Part shown: positions 42,197 through 52,000 of the stretch, one piece after another
Position numbering within the stretch: the stretch's first letter is position 1
Layout: the number at the start of each line of letters is the position of its first letter
From: Micromonospora peucetia
GTDB taxonomy: Bacteria > Actinomycetota > Actinomycetes > Mycobacteriales > Micromonosporaceae
Length of the DNA: 64,000 nucleotides
Assembly (NCBI RefSeq): GCF_900091625.1
Contig: NZ_FMIC01000001.1
Span: 32,222-96,221, forward strand
Direction of reading: 5' to 3'
Program-made: the position numbers and the translations under genes
The notes under the pieces: model-generated
Databases searched by the model: none
What the model saw: the letters and a program-made list of their open reading frames with translations, nothing else
What the model was told of the DNA's origin: nothing

Positions 42197-42352
42197 TTGC
42201 TCCGGTGTGCAGCTAGGCCGCTTCCCTGGATGACCCTGGCGTTGGCCAGGCAAGGCTCAGCATACGTACCTACCGGTCAGCATCATTCGTCGCTAGCCGG
42301 AAGGCCATCAGCTTGGCCGGTTCCCCTTAGGACCATAGCGTATGGTGACCGC

Positions 42353-42736
42353 ATGGGACGGACACGAGACGACCACAAGGTGCTGCGTGCCATTGTCGAG
42401 GCCGCCGAGAGCGGCAAAGAGCTGGTAAACGCTGACGATCTGATCGATCGGACGGGGCTGGGTTACGAATCGGTCCAGCGTGCGCTGCGGACGCTGTCGG
42501 CCAGCCGTGACCTGTTCTTCAAGGTCAATCTGGGGGCCGGAGGAGATGTAGTTGCAGTCCACAGCGTTACGGCACTGGCACGGCTCGTGGCTGCCGGCTT
42601 ACCGACGACGCCGGAGAAGCCTGATCGTCGCGCTCAAGGGCTCCTACGAACTGTTGGGACAGCGGTCGGGGGGTTCGCTCTGACGCTGACCGCGAAGGTC
42701 CTCGCCAACATGATCACCGAACAGACTCACCGCTGA
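42353..42736 (+). CDS. small winged-helix/hydrophobic-tail protein inside the cas operon
   Basis: This 127-residue protein starts at ATG 42353. Residues about 5-62 look like a winged helix (DHKVLRAIVEAAESG, ADDLIDRTGLGYESVQRALRTL). The C-terminal 30 residues (LLRTVGTAVGGFALTLTAKVL) are hydrophobic or amphipathic and may touch the membrane. Type I-E operons normally go straight from cas3 to cas8e, so this is an addition. It could regulate the cas genes or act as an accessory effector. It ends 30 bp before cas8e. Confidence 0.6.
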   Translation: MGRTRDDHKVLRAIVEAAESGKELVNADDLIDRTGLGYESVQRALRTLSASRDLFFKVNLGAGGDVVAVHSVTALARLVAAGLPTTPEKPDRRAQGLLRTVGTAVGGFALTLTAKVLANMITEQTHR

Positions 42737-42766
42737 CGGATCGACCTCTGACTCTCTGGATGTGAC

Positions 42767-44362
42767 ATGAGCCCACCTTCGTTCAGCCTGGTTGATGAGC
42801 CTTGGATTGAGGTGACCGACGGCGGTCGCCCTACCGTGGTGTCGTTGCGCGACGCGTTGACCAGGGCGCATGAGATCGCTGGTTTGGCCACGGCCAATCC
42901 GCTGGAGATGGTGGCGGTGCTGCGGCAGGTGTTGCTGCCGGTGTATCTCGATGCGTGTGGGCGGCCGGCTGACCGGCGGCAGTGGTTGACGCGCTGGAAC
43001 GCCGGGGAGCTGCCGGTCCCGGAGATCAAGCGGTACCTTGACGAGCAGCGTCACCGGTTTGATCTGTTCGGGGCCCAGCCGTTCGCGCAGGTCGCGGACT
43101 TGCGGACGGCGAAGGATGAGACCAGGCCGGTGGCGTTGTTGGCCGCGGCAGCTGCGACGGGCAATAACGTTCCGCTGTTCTCGACCAGGACCGAGGCCGA
43201 GCCGGTGGCGTTGTCTGCGGCGCAGGCTGCTCGGTCGTTGCTGGCCACGCAGTGCTGGGACACGGCAGCGATCAAATCCGGGGCGGTGGGCGACCCTCAG
43301 GTCGCCGGGGGGAAGACGACCGGTAACCCCACCGGTCCGCTCGGGTCGTTGGGTGTGACGGTGCCGATCGGGCGCAACCTTGCCGAGACGCTGCTGTTGA
43401 ACACCCCGTTCGGGGGGCAGCCGGCGTCGGATGACGTGCCACAGTGGCGGCGGGCGCCGGCGACGGCCGGTTGGGCGCCACGGCCAGCGAAGGGTCTGCT
43501 GGATCTGCTCACCTGGCAGTCGAGGCGGGTGCGTCTGGTGCCTGAGTTCGACGGTGATCAGCTTGTGGTGCGGCGGGTGGTGTTGGCCGCCGGTGATCGG
43601 TTGCAGCCGGTTCCGTTGGACATTGAGCCGCACACCGCCTGGCGGCGGGTGGACAAGCCGAAGGCGAAGCAGCAGCCGCAGACGCCGGTGCGGCATGTGG
43701 CCGGCCGGCAGGCGTGGCGTGGTCTGGAGCCCATGCTCGCCACGGTCGCCAAGGCGGATCCGAAGTTCACCAGCAGCAGGCTGATCAACCAGTTACACAG
43801 CCTGCGCCCGCCGGCGGGCAGCCCTCAACCTGACGGGCTGCCAAGCGACACTCCCGTTCAGGTGATGACAGTCGGTGTGGTCTACGGCAACCAGTCCGCG
43901 GTCGTGGAGGATGTCCTGGCCGACCTGGTACCGCTGCCCTTGGCGGCCCTGGAGCCCTCCGAGGACGTTCACGTGTTCCTGGAGAACGTGCTGGTGCAGG
44001 CTGAGGGGTTGCGCCAGGCCGGGAACCGGTTGGTCGACGAGATCCGGCTGGCCAGCGGCGGTGAGAGCCTGCCATGGGACAAGGGCCTGCGAGTCGGTGA
44101 CGCGTTGATGCACGAGCTGACTCCGGTCGTGCAGCGGCTGCTCGCGGGTCTGCAGCGGCAGCCTGAGCGCTGGGAGCAGGCCGAGCAGGCATGGCAGACG
44201 CTGGCGGAACGCATCGCCCTGCGCACCGCGGAGCCTGTTCTCTGCGCGGTACCGCCGTCGGCGTTCCTCGGCCGCAAGAGCAAGGACGGCAAGTGGACCC
44301 ACCGGGCTGCGACCGCCGAAGCGGTCTACCGGCGGGCTGTTCGCAACGTCCTCGGTCGCTGA
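42767..44362 (+). CDS. cas8e: Cas8e (Cse1/CasA) large subunit of Cascade
   Basis: This is a 531-residue protein. The opening FSLVDEPWIEV and the segments LREALTRAHEI-like SLRDALTRAHEIAGL, NPLEMVAVLRQVLLPVYLDA and LFGAQPFAQV are typical of Cse1. Cse1 recognises the PAM and recruits Cas3. A zinc-type Cys pair is not obvious, which is within the range of the family. It is followed 32 bp later by cse2. Confidence 0.93.
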   Translation: MSPPSFSLVDEPWIEVTDGGRPTVVSLRDALTRAHEIAGLATANPLEMVAVLRQVLLPVYLDACGRPADRRQWLTRWNAGELPVPEIKRYLDEQRHRFDLFGAQPFAQVADLRTAKDETRPVALLAAAAATGNNVPLFSTRTEAEPVALSAAQAARSLLATQCWDTAAIKSGAVGDPQVAGGKTTGNPTGPLGSLGVTVPIGRNLAETLLLNTPFGGQPASDDVPQWRRAPATAGWAPRPAKGLLDLLTWQSRRVRLVPEFDGDQLVVRRVVLAAGDRLQPVPLDIEPHTAWRRVDKPKAKQQPQTPVRHVAGRQAWRGLEPMLATVAKADPKFTSSRLINQLHSLRPPAGSPQPDGLPSDTPVQVMTVGVVYGNQSAVVEDVLADLVPLPLAALEPSEDVHVFLENVLVQAEGLRQAGNRLVDEIRLASGGESLPWDKGLRVGDALMHELTPVVQRLLAGLQRQPERWEQAEQAWQTLAERIALRTAEPVLCAVPPSAFLGRKSKDGKWTHRAATAEAVYRRAVRNVLGR

Positions 44363-44394
44363 CCACCACACACCTCGACCATCGGAGTTTCCCC

Positions 44395-44988
44395 ATGTCC
44401 AGGCCTGAGAGCCCACGCCAGAACCGGCGCCCCTACTTCTGGGAGCAGTTCACCACAACCGTCCCGGAAGGTAGGGATCTTGCCGCGCTGCGCGCCGGGA
44501 TCGGACGCGGCGCCGGTGAGGTTGCGGCCATGTGGCCGTACTACACGGCGCTGCGCCCGAGCGGAGAGGTCACGGCCCGGCTGCGGGCCGAACACGCCGC
44601 CCTGTGTCTGTTCGCCTCCCACCAACAATCCCAACGCACCCTCATGCACCGCCCTGGCATCGGCCTGGGCATCGCCATGGGAGTGCTGCGGGCCGACGGC
44701 AAGTTCAGCGAGGAGGCAGTGGACCGCCGGTTCGGTGCTGCCGCCACCGCGACCAGCTTCACCGAGCTCACCCTGCACCTGCGGGGCCTGGTGACCCAGC
44801 TACGCGCCCTAGCCAAGCCGCAGCCGCTGGACTACACCCGGCTCGTCCAGGACCTCGTCGACTGGCAGGACCCCGACAAAGCTGCGGTGACCCGGCGGAT
44901 CTGGGGCAGCCAGTACTTCACCCGCCGCGACGACCGGGCAGGCGACGCCGACCAGGCGGCCACGGCTGACCCGGCCCCCGCAGCGTGA
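44395..44988 (+). CDS. cse2: Cas11 (Cse2/CasB) small subunit of Cascade
   Basis: The ATG at 44395, after GGAGTTT, gives 197 residues. The sequence has the helical Cse2 layout: YFWEQFTTTV, GRGAGEVAAMWPYYTAL, AALCLFASHQQSQ, FTELTLHLRGLVTQLRAL. Two copies line the belly of Cascade and stabilise the R-loop. The C-terminus has a short Ala/Asp-rich tail. Confidence 0.92.
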   Translation: MSRPESPRQNRRPYFWEQFTTTVPEGRDLAALRAGIGRGAGEVAAMWPYYTALRPSGEVTARLRAEHAALCLFASHQQSQRTLMHRPGIGLGIAMGVLRADGKFSEEAVDRRFGAAATATSFTELTLHLRGLVTQLRALAKPQPLDYTRLVQDLVDWQDPDKAAVTRRIWGSQYFTRRDDRAGDADQAATADPAPAA

Positions 44989-45040
44989 CCCTCCCCTCCC
45001 CCACCCTCATCGCAGGCCCGTTCACCTATCAGGAGACGCC

Positions 45041-46195
45041 GTGACTGACCGCACCTACATCGACATCCACGTCCTGCACAGCGTGCCGCCGTCGAACCTC
45101 AACCGTGACGACGCGGGCAGCCCCAAGCAGGCCGTCTACGGCGGGGTCCGGCGAGCCCGGGTCTCATCGCAGGCGTGGAAACGCGCGACCCGCGTCGCGT
45201 TCACCGACGAGCTGCACCTGCCCGCCGAGCAGCTCGGCACCCGCACGAAGCGCATCAGCAGCCTGCTGGCCCGCCGCATCGCCGCCCGCACCGGCCTGGA
45301 CGACGTCGCGGCCGCCCGACTGGGCACCGCCCTGCTGGCACAGGACCTGAACATCAAGGCCGGCAAGAAGGAAACCGAGACGGCGTACCTGCTGTTCTTC
45401 GGCATCAACCAACTCGACGCGATCATCGACCTGATCGCCGACCGGGCCGAGGAACTGGCCACGCTGGCTGACGACGCCCTCACCAAAGCGGTCGCTGACC
45501 TGCCCGTGCGTGAACAGCTGACCAACGGGCACCCGATCGACGTCGCCCTGTTCGGGCGGATGGTCGCCGACATCACCTCGCTCAACGTCGACGCCGCCAC
45601 CCAGGTCGCCCACGCCATCTCCACCCACCCCGTAGAGATCGAGTTCGACTACTACACCGCCGTGGACGACCAGAAGACGGCGCAGGAAGACGCCGGCGCT
45701 GCGATGATCGGCACCGTCGAGTTCACCTCAGCCACGCTCTACCGCTTCGCGACCCTCGGCGTGCACCAGCTCACCGCCAACCTCGGCGGCGACACCAACG
45801 CCGCCCTGGATGCCACCCGAGCGTTCCTCACCGCGTTCGTCCGCTCGATGCCCACCGGACACCAGAACACCTTCGCCCACCGCACCCTGCCCAGCCTGGT
45901 CAGCTTCGTCGTCCGCGACGACCAGCCCGTCAACCTGGTGTCCGCGTTCGAAAAGCCGGTACGCAGCCGCAACAACGGCATCGCCGCAGAATCAGCCCGG
46001 CGACTGGCCAAGGAGCTGAGCCGCGCCGCCTCCTCGTGGGGCATCACCCCCCTCACGGTCGCCTCGGTCTACGAACCCGACAGCGACCAGGACACCGACA
46101 CCCTCACCGCCGCGTTCGGTGCCCCCCACAGCCTGGATGAAGCCATCGCCTCCGTCCTGCAGGCCGTCCGGGACCGCCTCCAGGAGCCGGCGTGA
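45041..46195 (+). CDS. cas7e: Cas7e (Cse4/CasC) backbone subunit of Cascade
   Basis: The GTG start follows AGGAGACG; 384 residues. Diagnostic segments are IDIHVLHSVPPSNLNRDDAGSP, RRARVSSQAWKRATR and PTGHQNTFAHRTLP. Six copies normally form the crRNA-binding backbone. The stop overlaps the cas5e GTG by four bases. Confidence 0.95.
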   Translation: MTDRTYIDIHVLHSVPPSNLNRDDAGSPKQAVYGGVRRARVSSQAWKRATRVAFTDELHLPAEQLGTRTKRISSLLARRIAARTGLDDVAAARLGTALLAQDLNIKAGKKETETAYLLFFGINQLDAIIDLIADRAEELATLADDALTKAVADLPVREQLTNGHPIDVALFGRMVADITSLNVDAATQVAHAISTHPVEIEFDYYTAVDDQKTAQEDAGAAMIGTVEFTSATLYRFATLGVHQLTANLGGDTNAALDATRAFLTAFVRSMPTGHQNTFAHRTLPSLVSFVVRDDQPVNLVSAFEKPVRSRNNGIAAESARRLAKELSRAASSWGITPLTVASVYEPDSDQDTDTLTAAFGAPHSLDEAIASVLQAVRDRLQEPA

Positions 46196-47028
46196 CGCAG
46201 AATCCCCACAGTCTGGTGCTGCGGCTAGCGGGCCCGTTGCAGTCGTGGGGCGCCCGAGGACAGTTCAACTGGCGCGGCACCCAGAACGAACCCACCAAGA
46301 GCGGCATCCTCGGCCTGCTCGCCGCCGCCTCCGGCTACCGTCGGCAGGACCCGATCGACGACCTACTCAGGCTCAGCCTCGGCGTGCGCACCGACCAGCC
46401 CGGCTCGCTGCTGCGTGACTACCACACCGTCAGCGACCACCGAGGTCGGCCGCTGCTGTCGGCGGCCGTCAACGCCAAAGGCGCGCAGAAGCCGACCTCC
46501 CCAGCCAAACTCACCCACGTCACCCAGCGCTACTACCTGCAGGACGCAGTCTTCGTCGCCACCGTCAGCGGACCCACCAGCCTGCTCCTCGCCCTAGTCG
46601 ACGCGCTGCGCGCACCCGCCTTCCCGCTCGCGCTCGGACGCCGGTCCTGCCCACCGGCACTTCCCCTGCTGCTGACCCCAGCCGGGTCGAGCGTGGAGTC
46701 CGAGCCAGCGGCCAACGCGATCCGCACCGCCGAGGACGCCTTGTGGAGCGGCTCTCCACTCGATGTCCTCGCCGCCGTGCGCTGGCAAGCCAGTGACACC
46801 CACACCGCTGCCCGCCGACGACCCGCCCGGCCCGCAGCCGTCGACCTGCCCGTCACCGTCGACGACGACAACGGCGCTGACCTGCGCGCCGACGTGCCCC
46901 GCTCGTTCGACCCCCACAAGCGCGGCTTCAACACCCGCCGGGTACGCCAAGGATGGGTACGTATCCCCACCGGCGCACCCGACACCGCCCCACCAGACCA
47001 TGACCCTTTCGCACTGCTCGGGTGGTAG
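46192..47028 (+). CDS. cas5e: Cas5e (CasD), binds the 5' handle of crRNA
   Basis: This is a 278-residue protein beginning LVLRLAGPLQSWGARGQF, the classic Cas5e opening with the Gly-rich RAMP-type strand. Other family features are GILGLLAAASGY and LSLGVRTDQPG. The GTG overlaps the cas7e stop, and the next gene follows after a few bases. Confidence 0.95.
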   Translation: MTQNPHSLVLRLAGPLQSWGARGQFNWRGTQNEPTKSGILGLLAAASGYRRQDPIDDLLRLSLGVRTDQPGSLLRDYHTVSDHRGRPLLSAAVNAKGAQKPTSPAKLTHVTQRYYLQDAVFVATVSGPTSLLLALVDALRAPAFPLALGRRSCPPALPLLLTPAGSSVESEPAANAIRTAEDALWSGSPLDVLAAVRWQASDTHTAARRRPARPAAVDLPVTVDDDNGADLRADVPRSFDPHKRGFNTRRVRQGWVRIPTGAPDTAPPDHDPFALLGW

Positions 47029-47032
47029 CCCC

Positions 47033-47773
47033 ATGCCATACCTGTCCCGTCTGCACCTCAACCCGCTGCGCACCCAGACACAACGCATGCTGCGCAACCC
47101 CCAAGTGCTCCACGCCGCCGTCCTCGGTGGCCTCAGCCGCCAACCCGTCACCGAGCGGGTGCTGTGGCGCCTGGACCCACCCCACCAGCACCGCCTCACA
47201 CTGCTCGTCCTCACCGGATCCCGCCCGTCCTGGGAACACCTCATCGAGCAGGCCGGCTGGCCCGGCGCCGACGAACCCCAAACCCTGGTCAAGCCCTACG
47301 AACCACTCCTCGACCAGGTGCAGCGCGGCCGGATCTTTGCCTTCCGCCTGAAGGCCAATCCCACCAGCGCCACCAAGAAACCCGCCGCACCATCCGAGGC
47401 TCAGGCCCGGCACCTCGCCGGTCCCCGTCCCCGTGGCGTTCGCGTCGCGCACCGCAAGCTGCCCGACCAGCTTGACTGGCTCATCGCGCGGCTACGCCAG
47501 TCCGGCTGCTCTGTCCTGACCGACACGATCGCCGGCACCGAGATGCCGGCGGTGCAGGTGACCGACCGGCACCGGCTCCGCTTCCACAAGACCGGCGGCT
47601 CCCGGTCGGACACACCCCCGGTGACCCTGGAAAGCGCGACCTTCGACGGCATGCTCCGCATCGACGAACCGGAGACCGCCCGACAGACGCTCCTCGAGGG
47701 AATCGGCTCCGCCAAGGCGTACGGCTTCGGCCTGCTCACCCTCGCCCCACCCCACCCCCGCACAGCGAGCTGA
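47033..47773 (+). CDS. cas6e: Cas6e (Cse3/CasE) crRNA endoribonuclease
   Basis: This 246-residue protein starts YLSRLHLNP. NPQVLHAAV contains the usual catalytic His. GSAKAYGFGLLTL is the C-terminal glycine-rich RAMP motif. It cuts each repeat at the base of the CCCCGC/GCGGGG hairpin, producing crRNAs from both arrays. It lies one base before cas1. Confidence 0.95.
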   Translation: MPYLSRLHLNPLRTQTQRMLRNPQVLHAAVLGGLSRQPVTERVLWRLDPPHQHRLTLLVLTGSRPSWEHLIEQAGWPGADEPQTLVKPYEPLLDQVQRGRIFAFRLKANPTSATKKPAAPSEAQARHLAGPRPRGVRVAHRKLPDQLDWLIARLRQSGCSVLTDTIAGTEMPAVQVTDRHRLRFHKTGGSRSDTPPVTLESATFDGMLRIDEPETARQTLLEGIGSAKAYGFGLLTLAPPHPRTAS

Positions 47774-47774
47774 C

Positions 47775-48767
47775 ATGTGGTGGCTCGCCGACCCACAGGA
47801 CCTGCACCGAGTCAGCGACCGGATATCCAGCCTGTATGCCGAACGCTGCCACGTCGACCGCGCCGACAACGCCGTCGTCCTGGTCAACAAGGAACGGACC
47901 ATCCGCGTCCCCGCCGCGATGGTCGCCACCCTGCTTCTCGGCCCCGGCACCCGCATCACCACCGCCGCCGTACGCCTGCTCGCCGACTCCGGCACCGCCC
48001 TGTGCTGGGTCGGTGAGCGCGGCGTCCGCCTCTACGCCAGCGGCATCGGCCCCAGCCGAGGATCCCAACTCCTGCTCCGCCAGGCATACCTCGTCACCCG
48101 CACCAAGGAACGCCTCGGCGTAGCCCGCCGTATGTATGGCATGAGATTCCCCGACGAGGACGTCAGCACCCTCAACATGCAGCAACTCCGTGGTCGGGAA
48201 GGCGCACGCGTCAAGAAGATCTATCGCCTGCACTCCACCCGCACCGGCGTGCCCTGGGACGGCCGACTCTACAAACCCGGCCAACCCTTCGAAGCCGGCG
48301 ACGACGTCAACCGACTCCTCTCCGCCGGACACAGTTGCCTCTACGGCATCTGCCACGCCGCCATCGTCGGCCTCGGTGCCAGCCCCGGCCTCGGCTTCGT
48401 CCACACCGGCGGAGCCACCTCGTTCGTCCTCGACATCGCCGACCTCTACAAGGCCGACTACACCATCCCGCTCGCCTTCGACCTCACCGCGCAAGGACTC
48501 ACCAGCGAACGCGACATACGCACCGCCTTCCGCGATCGCGTCACCGACGGCAAACTGATGACCCGCATCGTCCAGGACATCAAGGCACTACTACTCGACG
48601 GCAAAGACGACGACCACGACGCAGACGCCCACGAACTCTGGGACGACACGCTCGGCTCCGTACCCGGCGGCATCAACTGGGCACATGAGTACGCCGACAG
48701 TCTGGACACCGGCTCCTTCATCGGAGTCACCGGCCCAGACCTCAACGAACCCAGGTGGGACTTTTGA
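47775..48767 (+). CDS. cas1: Cas1e spacer-integration nuclease
   Basis: This is a 330-residue protein. The three metal ligands are present: Glu in LRGREGARV, His in LGFVHTGG and Asp in VLDIADLYK, corresponding to E141, H208 and D221 of the Escherichia coli enzyme. The N-terminal beta domain has RITTAAVRLLADSGTALCWVG. Intact acquisition genes and many distinct spacers suggest an active adaptation module. Confidence 0.96.
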   Translation: MWWLADPQDLHRVSDRISSLYAERCHVDRADNAVVLVNKERTIRVPAAMVATLLLGPGTRITTAAVRLLADSGTALCWVGERGVRLYASGIGPSRGSQLLLRQAYLVTRTKERLGVARRMYGMRFPDEDVSTLNMQQLRGREGARVKKIYRLHSTRTGVPWDGRLYKPGQPFEAGDDVNRLLSAGHSCLYGICHAAIVGLGASPGLGFVHTGGATSFVLDIADLYKADYTIPLAFDLTAQGLTSERDIRTAFRDRVTDGKLMTRIVQDIKALLLDGKDDDHDADAHELWDDTLGSVPGGINWAHEYADSLDTGSFIGVTGPDLNEPRWDF

Positions 48768-49042
48768 CCGTCATCGTCCTCATCGCCGCAGCAGAAGGAC
48801 TACGCGGACACCTCACCCGGTGGATGATCGAGGTCGCCGCCGGCGTCTTCGTCGGCAACCCCAGCACACGAGTACGCAACCGCCTATGGACCGTACTCTC
48901 CACCCGGGTAGGAGACGGACAAGCAATCATGGTCGAGCCGGCCCGCAACGAACAAGGATGGGCAATCCGCACCGCAGGCCGCGACCGCTGGCTACCCGTC
49001 GACCTCGACGGACTAATCCTGGCAGCCCGACCCCGCCGATAA
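48764..49042 (+). CDS. cas2: Cas2e spacer-acquisition subunit
   Basis: TTG 48764 overlaps the cas1 stop (TTGA) and gives the usual beginning TVIVL; a GTG at 48755 is in frame too. The 92-residue protein has GLRGHLTRWMIEVAAGVFVG, the family signature. It dimerises between Cas1 dimers. Its stop is only 18 bp before array 2, leaving almost no separate leader. Confidence 0.94.
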   Translation: MTVIVLIAAAEGLRGHLTRWMIEVAAGVFVGNPSTRVRNRLWTVLSTRVGDGQAIMVEPARNEQGWAIRTAGRDRWLPVDLDGLILAARPRR

Positions 49043-49060
49043 AACGCCAGGTCGGCAAGC

Positions 49061-52000
49061 CTCGTCCCCGCACGCGCGGGGGTCTTCCCCCGAGTCGTCA
49101 TGACACCCTTCAACCCGTGACCTCGTCCCCGCACGCGCGGGGGTCTTCCCCTCGCCGATGCGCTCTTGGCCCTGCGCGGAGTCTCGTCCCCGCACGCGCG
49201 GGGGTCTTCCCTCGCGGAGCTGCCGGGGGATGGCCACCTCAAGCTCGTCCCCGCACGCGCGGGGGTCTTCCTTCGGAGTTCCCGGCACCGACATGCCGAA
49301 TTCTCTCGTCCCCGCACGCGCGGGGGTCTTCCGGCAGGCGACGCGTGGCCGCTGCTCAGCTCGCTCTCGTCCCCGCACGCGCGGGGGTCTTCCGGCCGGC
49401 ACCCCCTACGTGGTGGGTGAAGAGGGCTCGTCCCCGCACGCGCGGGGGTCTTCCAGCCGATCGTCATCCCACACGGCGTCCGCGTTCCTCGTCCCCGCAC
49501 GCGCGGGGGTCTTCCTAGGACCATGCGCCCATCATCGGCCTGATGCCCCTCGTCCCCGCACGCGCGGGGGTCTTCCCCGGGCTGTCCGCTTGATGTCCGC
49601 TAACCAGTTCTCGTCCCCGCACGCGCGGGGGTCTTCCCTGTTCGGTCGGGTGGGCGCCGGCCGCAGGAAGCTCGTCCCCGCACGCGCGGGGGTCTTCCTG
49701 GCTGCCCGAGCACCACAGCGGCGAGGTACCCCTCGTCCCCGCACGCGCGGGGGTCTTCCGCGCCCCCGCCCGGGATGGGTGGGGGCGCTGTCCTCGTCCC
49801 CGCACGCGCGGGGGTCTTCCCCAGGCGATCTGCTCATCCGACGGCTTCCGGTCCTCGTCCCCGCACGCGCGGGGGTCTTCCTCCTCCTGTCCCGCGCCGG
49901 CTGGCCGGAAATCCCTCGTCCCCGCACGCGCGGGGGTCTTCCAGACGGCCGGGTCGTCACGAGCGACCAGGCGTGCTCGTCCCCGCACGCGCGGGGGTCT
50001 TCCCTTCACGTCCCGGACGATCCCGACCGCCGTTTCCTCGTCCCCGCACGCGCGGGGGTCTTCCCGCCGCCCGGCGGGTGTCCGAGCGGGCGGCAACCTC
50101 GTCCCCGCACGCGCGGGGGTCTTCCGAGGTCGCCGAAAAGTCAGGCGTGCACCTCTCCCTCGTCCCCGCACGCGCGGGGGTCTTCCCCCGGGCCCGTAGC
50201 CGTCATCGGGCCGCGGCACCTCGTCCCCGCACGCGCGGGGGTCTTCCGGCCGGCGACGCCTGGCCCAGCGTGCAGACGATCTCGTCCCCGCACGCGCGGG
50301 GGTCTTCCGGGGTGGAACGCGCAGAGCGGGGGCGAGCAGGTCTCGTCCCCGCACGCGCGGGGGTCTTCCCTGGACCGCCGAGGGCGCCGAGGTGCCGGAC
50401 AACTCGTCCCCGCACGCGCGGGGGTCTTCCGGCGGGCCTGATCCGCGCCCGCGCGGTCATGAACTCGTCCCCGCACGCGCGGGGGTCTTCCCGTGGACGA
50501 GGGCCGGCACCCTCCCCGGATGCCCTCGTCCCCGCACGCGCGGGGGTCTTCCGGGACGCCCGCCGGGCGTCCTCTCGCGAAGGTTCTCGTCCCCGCACGC
50601 GCGGGGGTCTTCCGCGAGGCAGCTCCTCGTCGGCGGACGGGCGGATCTCGTCCCCGCACGCGCGGGGGTCTTCCCGATCTCGGCCGCGCGGTCGCTATCG
50701 CTATCGCCTCGTCCCCGCACGCGCGGGGGTCTTCCGGCGTTCGCCATCTACAACGCGTTCGTGACGGACTCGTCCCCGCACGCGCGGGGGTCTTCCGCAC
50801 GGCGGCGTGCACCCGGGCCCCTCGGAGGACTCGTCCCCGCACGCGCGGGGGTCTTCCGCACGGGGACCACGACCGGGTGGCGATGCTGTCCTCGTCCCCG
50901 CACGCGCGGGGGTCTTCCTGACGCTGTTGGCGTGCCTCACCCACCAGTCCACGCACGCGCGGGGGTCTTCCGAGCTACGCCCCCGCCTAGGAGTCCGTAC
51001 GGTCCTCGTCCCCGCACGCGCGGGGGTCTTCCCTGCACTTCGTCGACGTTGACGCGTACGGGGAGCTCGTCCCCGCACGCGCGGGGGTCTTCCGCAGGCC
51101 AAGACCAAGGCCAAGGCACGCGCCCGCTCGTCCCCGCACGCGCGGGGGTCTTCCCCGGCCCGCGACCATCGGGGAGACCAGCGACGTCTCGTCCCCGCAC
51201 GCGCGGGGGTCTTCCCGCGGACGACACCCCCGGGTCGCTGCCAGAGTCCTCGTCCCCGCACGCGCGGGGGTCTTCCCACGGCGCAGCCCTTTTGCTCGCG
51301 GACCTGCCGCTCGTCCCCGCACGCGCGGGGGTCTTCCGGTGCAGCCGAAGACCCGGTGGACCACGGAGGCCTCGTCCCCGCACGCGCGGGGGTCTTCCCG
51401 TGCCCTCCCCGCGCACGGGGACGGTCAGCCCCTCGTCCCCGCACGCGCGGGGGTCTTCCCTGCCAGTAGTAGGCGTGGACGTCGGTGTCGACCTCGTCCC
51501 CGCACGCGCGGGGGTCTTCCCCTGGGCCGGCGCATCAACCCTGACGCCCTGCTCTCGTCCCCGCACGCGCGGGGGTCTTCCCTCCGGGCCGGCCGGGGCG
51601 CTCTTCGCCGCCCGCTCGTCCCCGCACGCGCGGGGGTCTTCCGACCGCCGTTCGGCTGCTGGCCGCGCTGGGCAGCTCGTCCCCGCACGCGCGGGGGTCT
51701 TCCCTTCCGCGCGCCGGACAGCTTCACGCCCCGCTTCTCGTCCCCGCACGCGCGGGGGTCTTCCCGCGACCGGTCTCGACCCGGAGGATCTGGGCATCTC
51801 GTCCCCGCACGCGCGGGGGTCTTCCGCTGCTGGCGGCGCTGACCGCTCTCGGGATGACCTCGTCCCCGCACGCGCGGGGGTCTTCCGTCGCGTTCCCCGC
51901 CGACCGCGTCCCGCTCGTTCTCGTCCCCGCACGCGCGGGGGTCTTCCGACCGACCACGCGGATTCGCTGTGCATGTACCGCTCGTCCCCGCACGCGCGGG

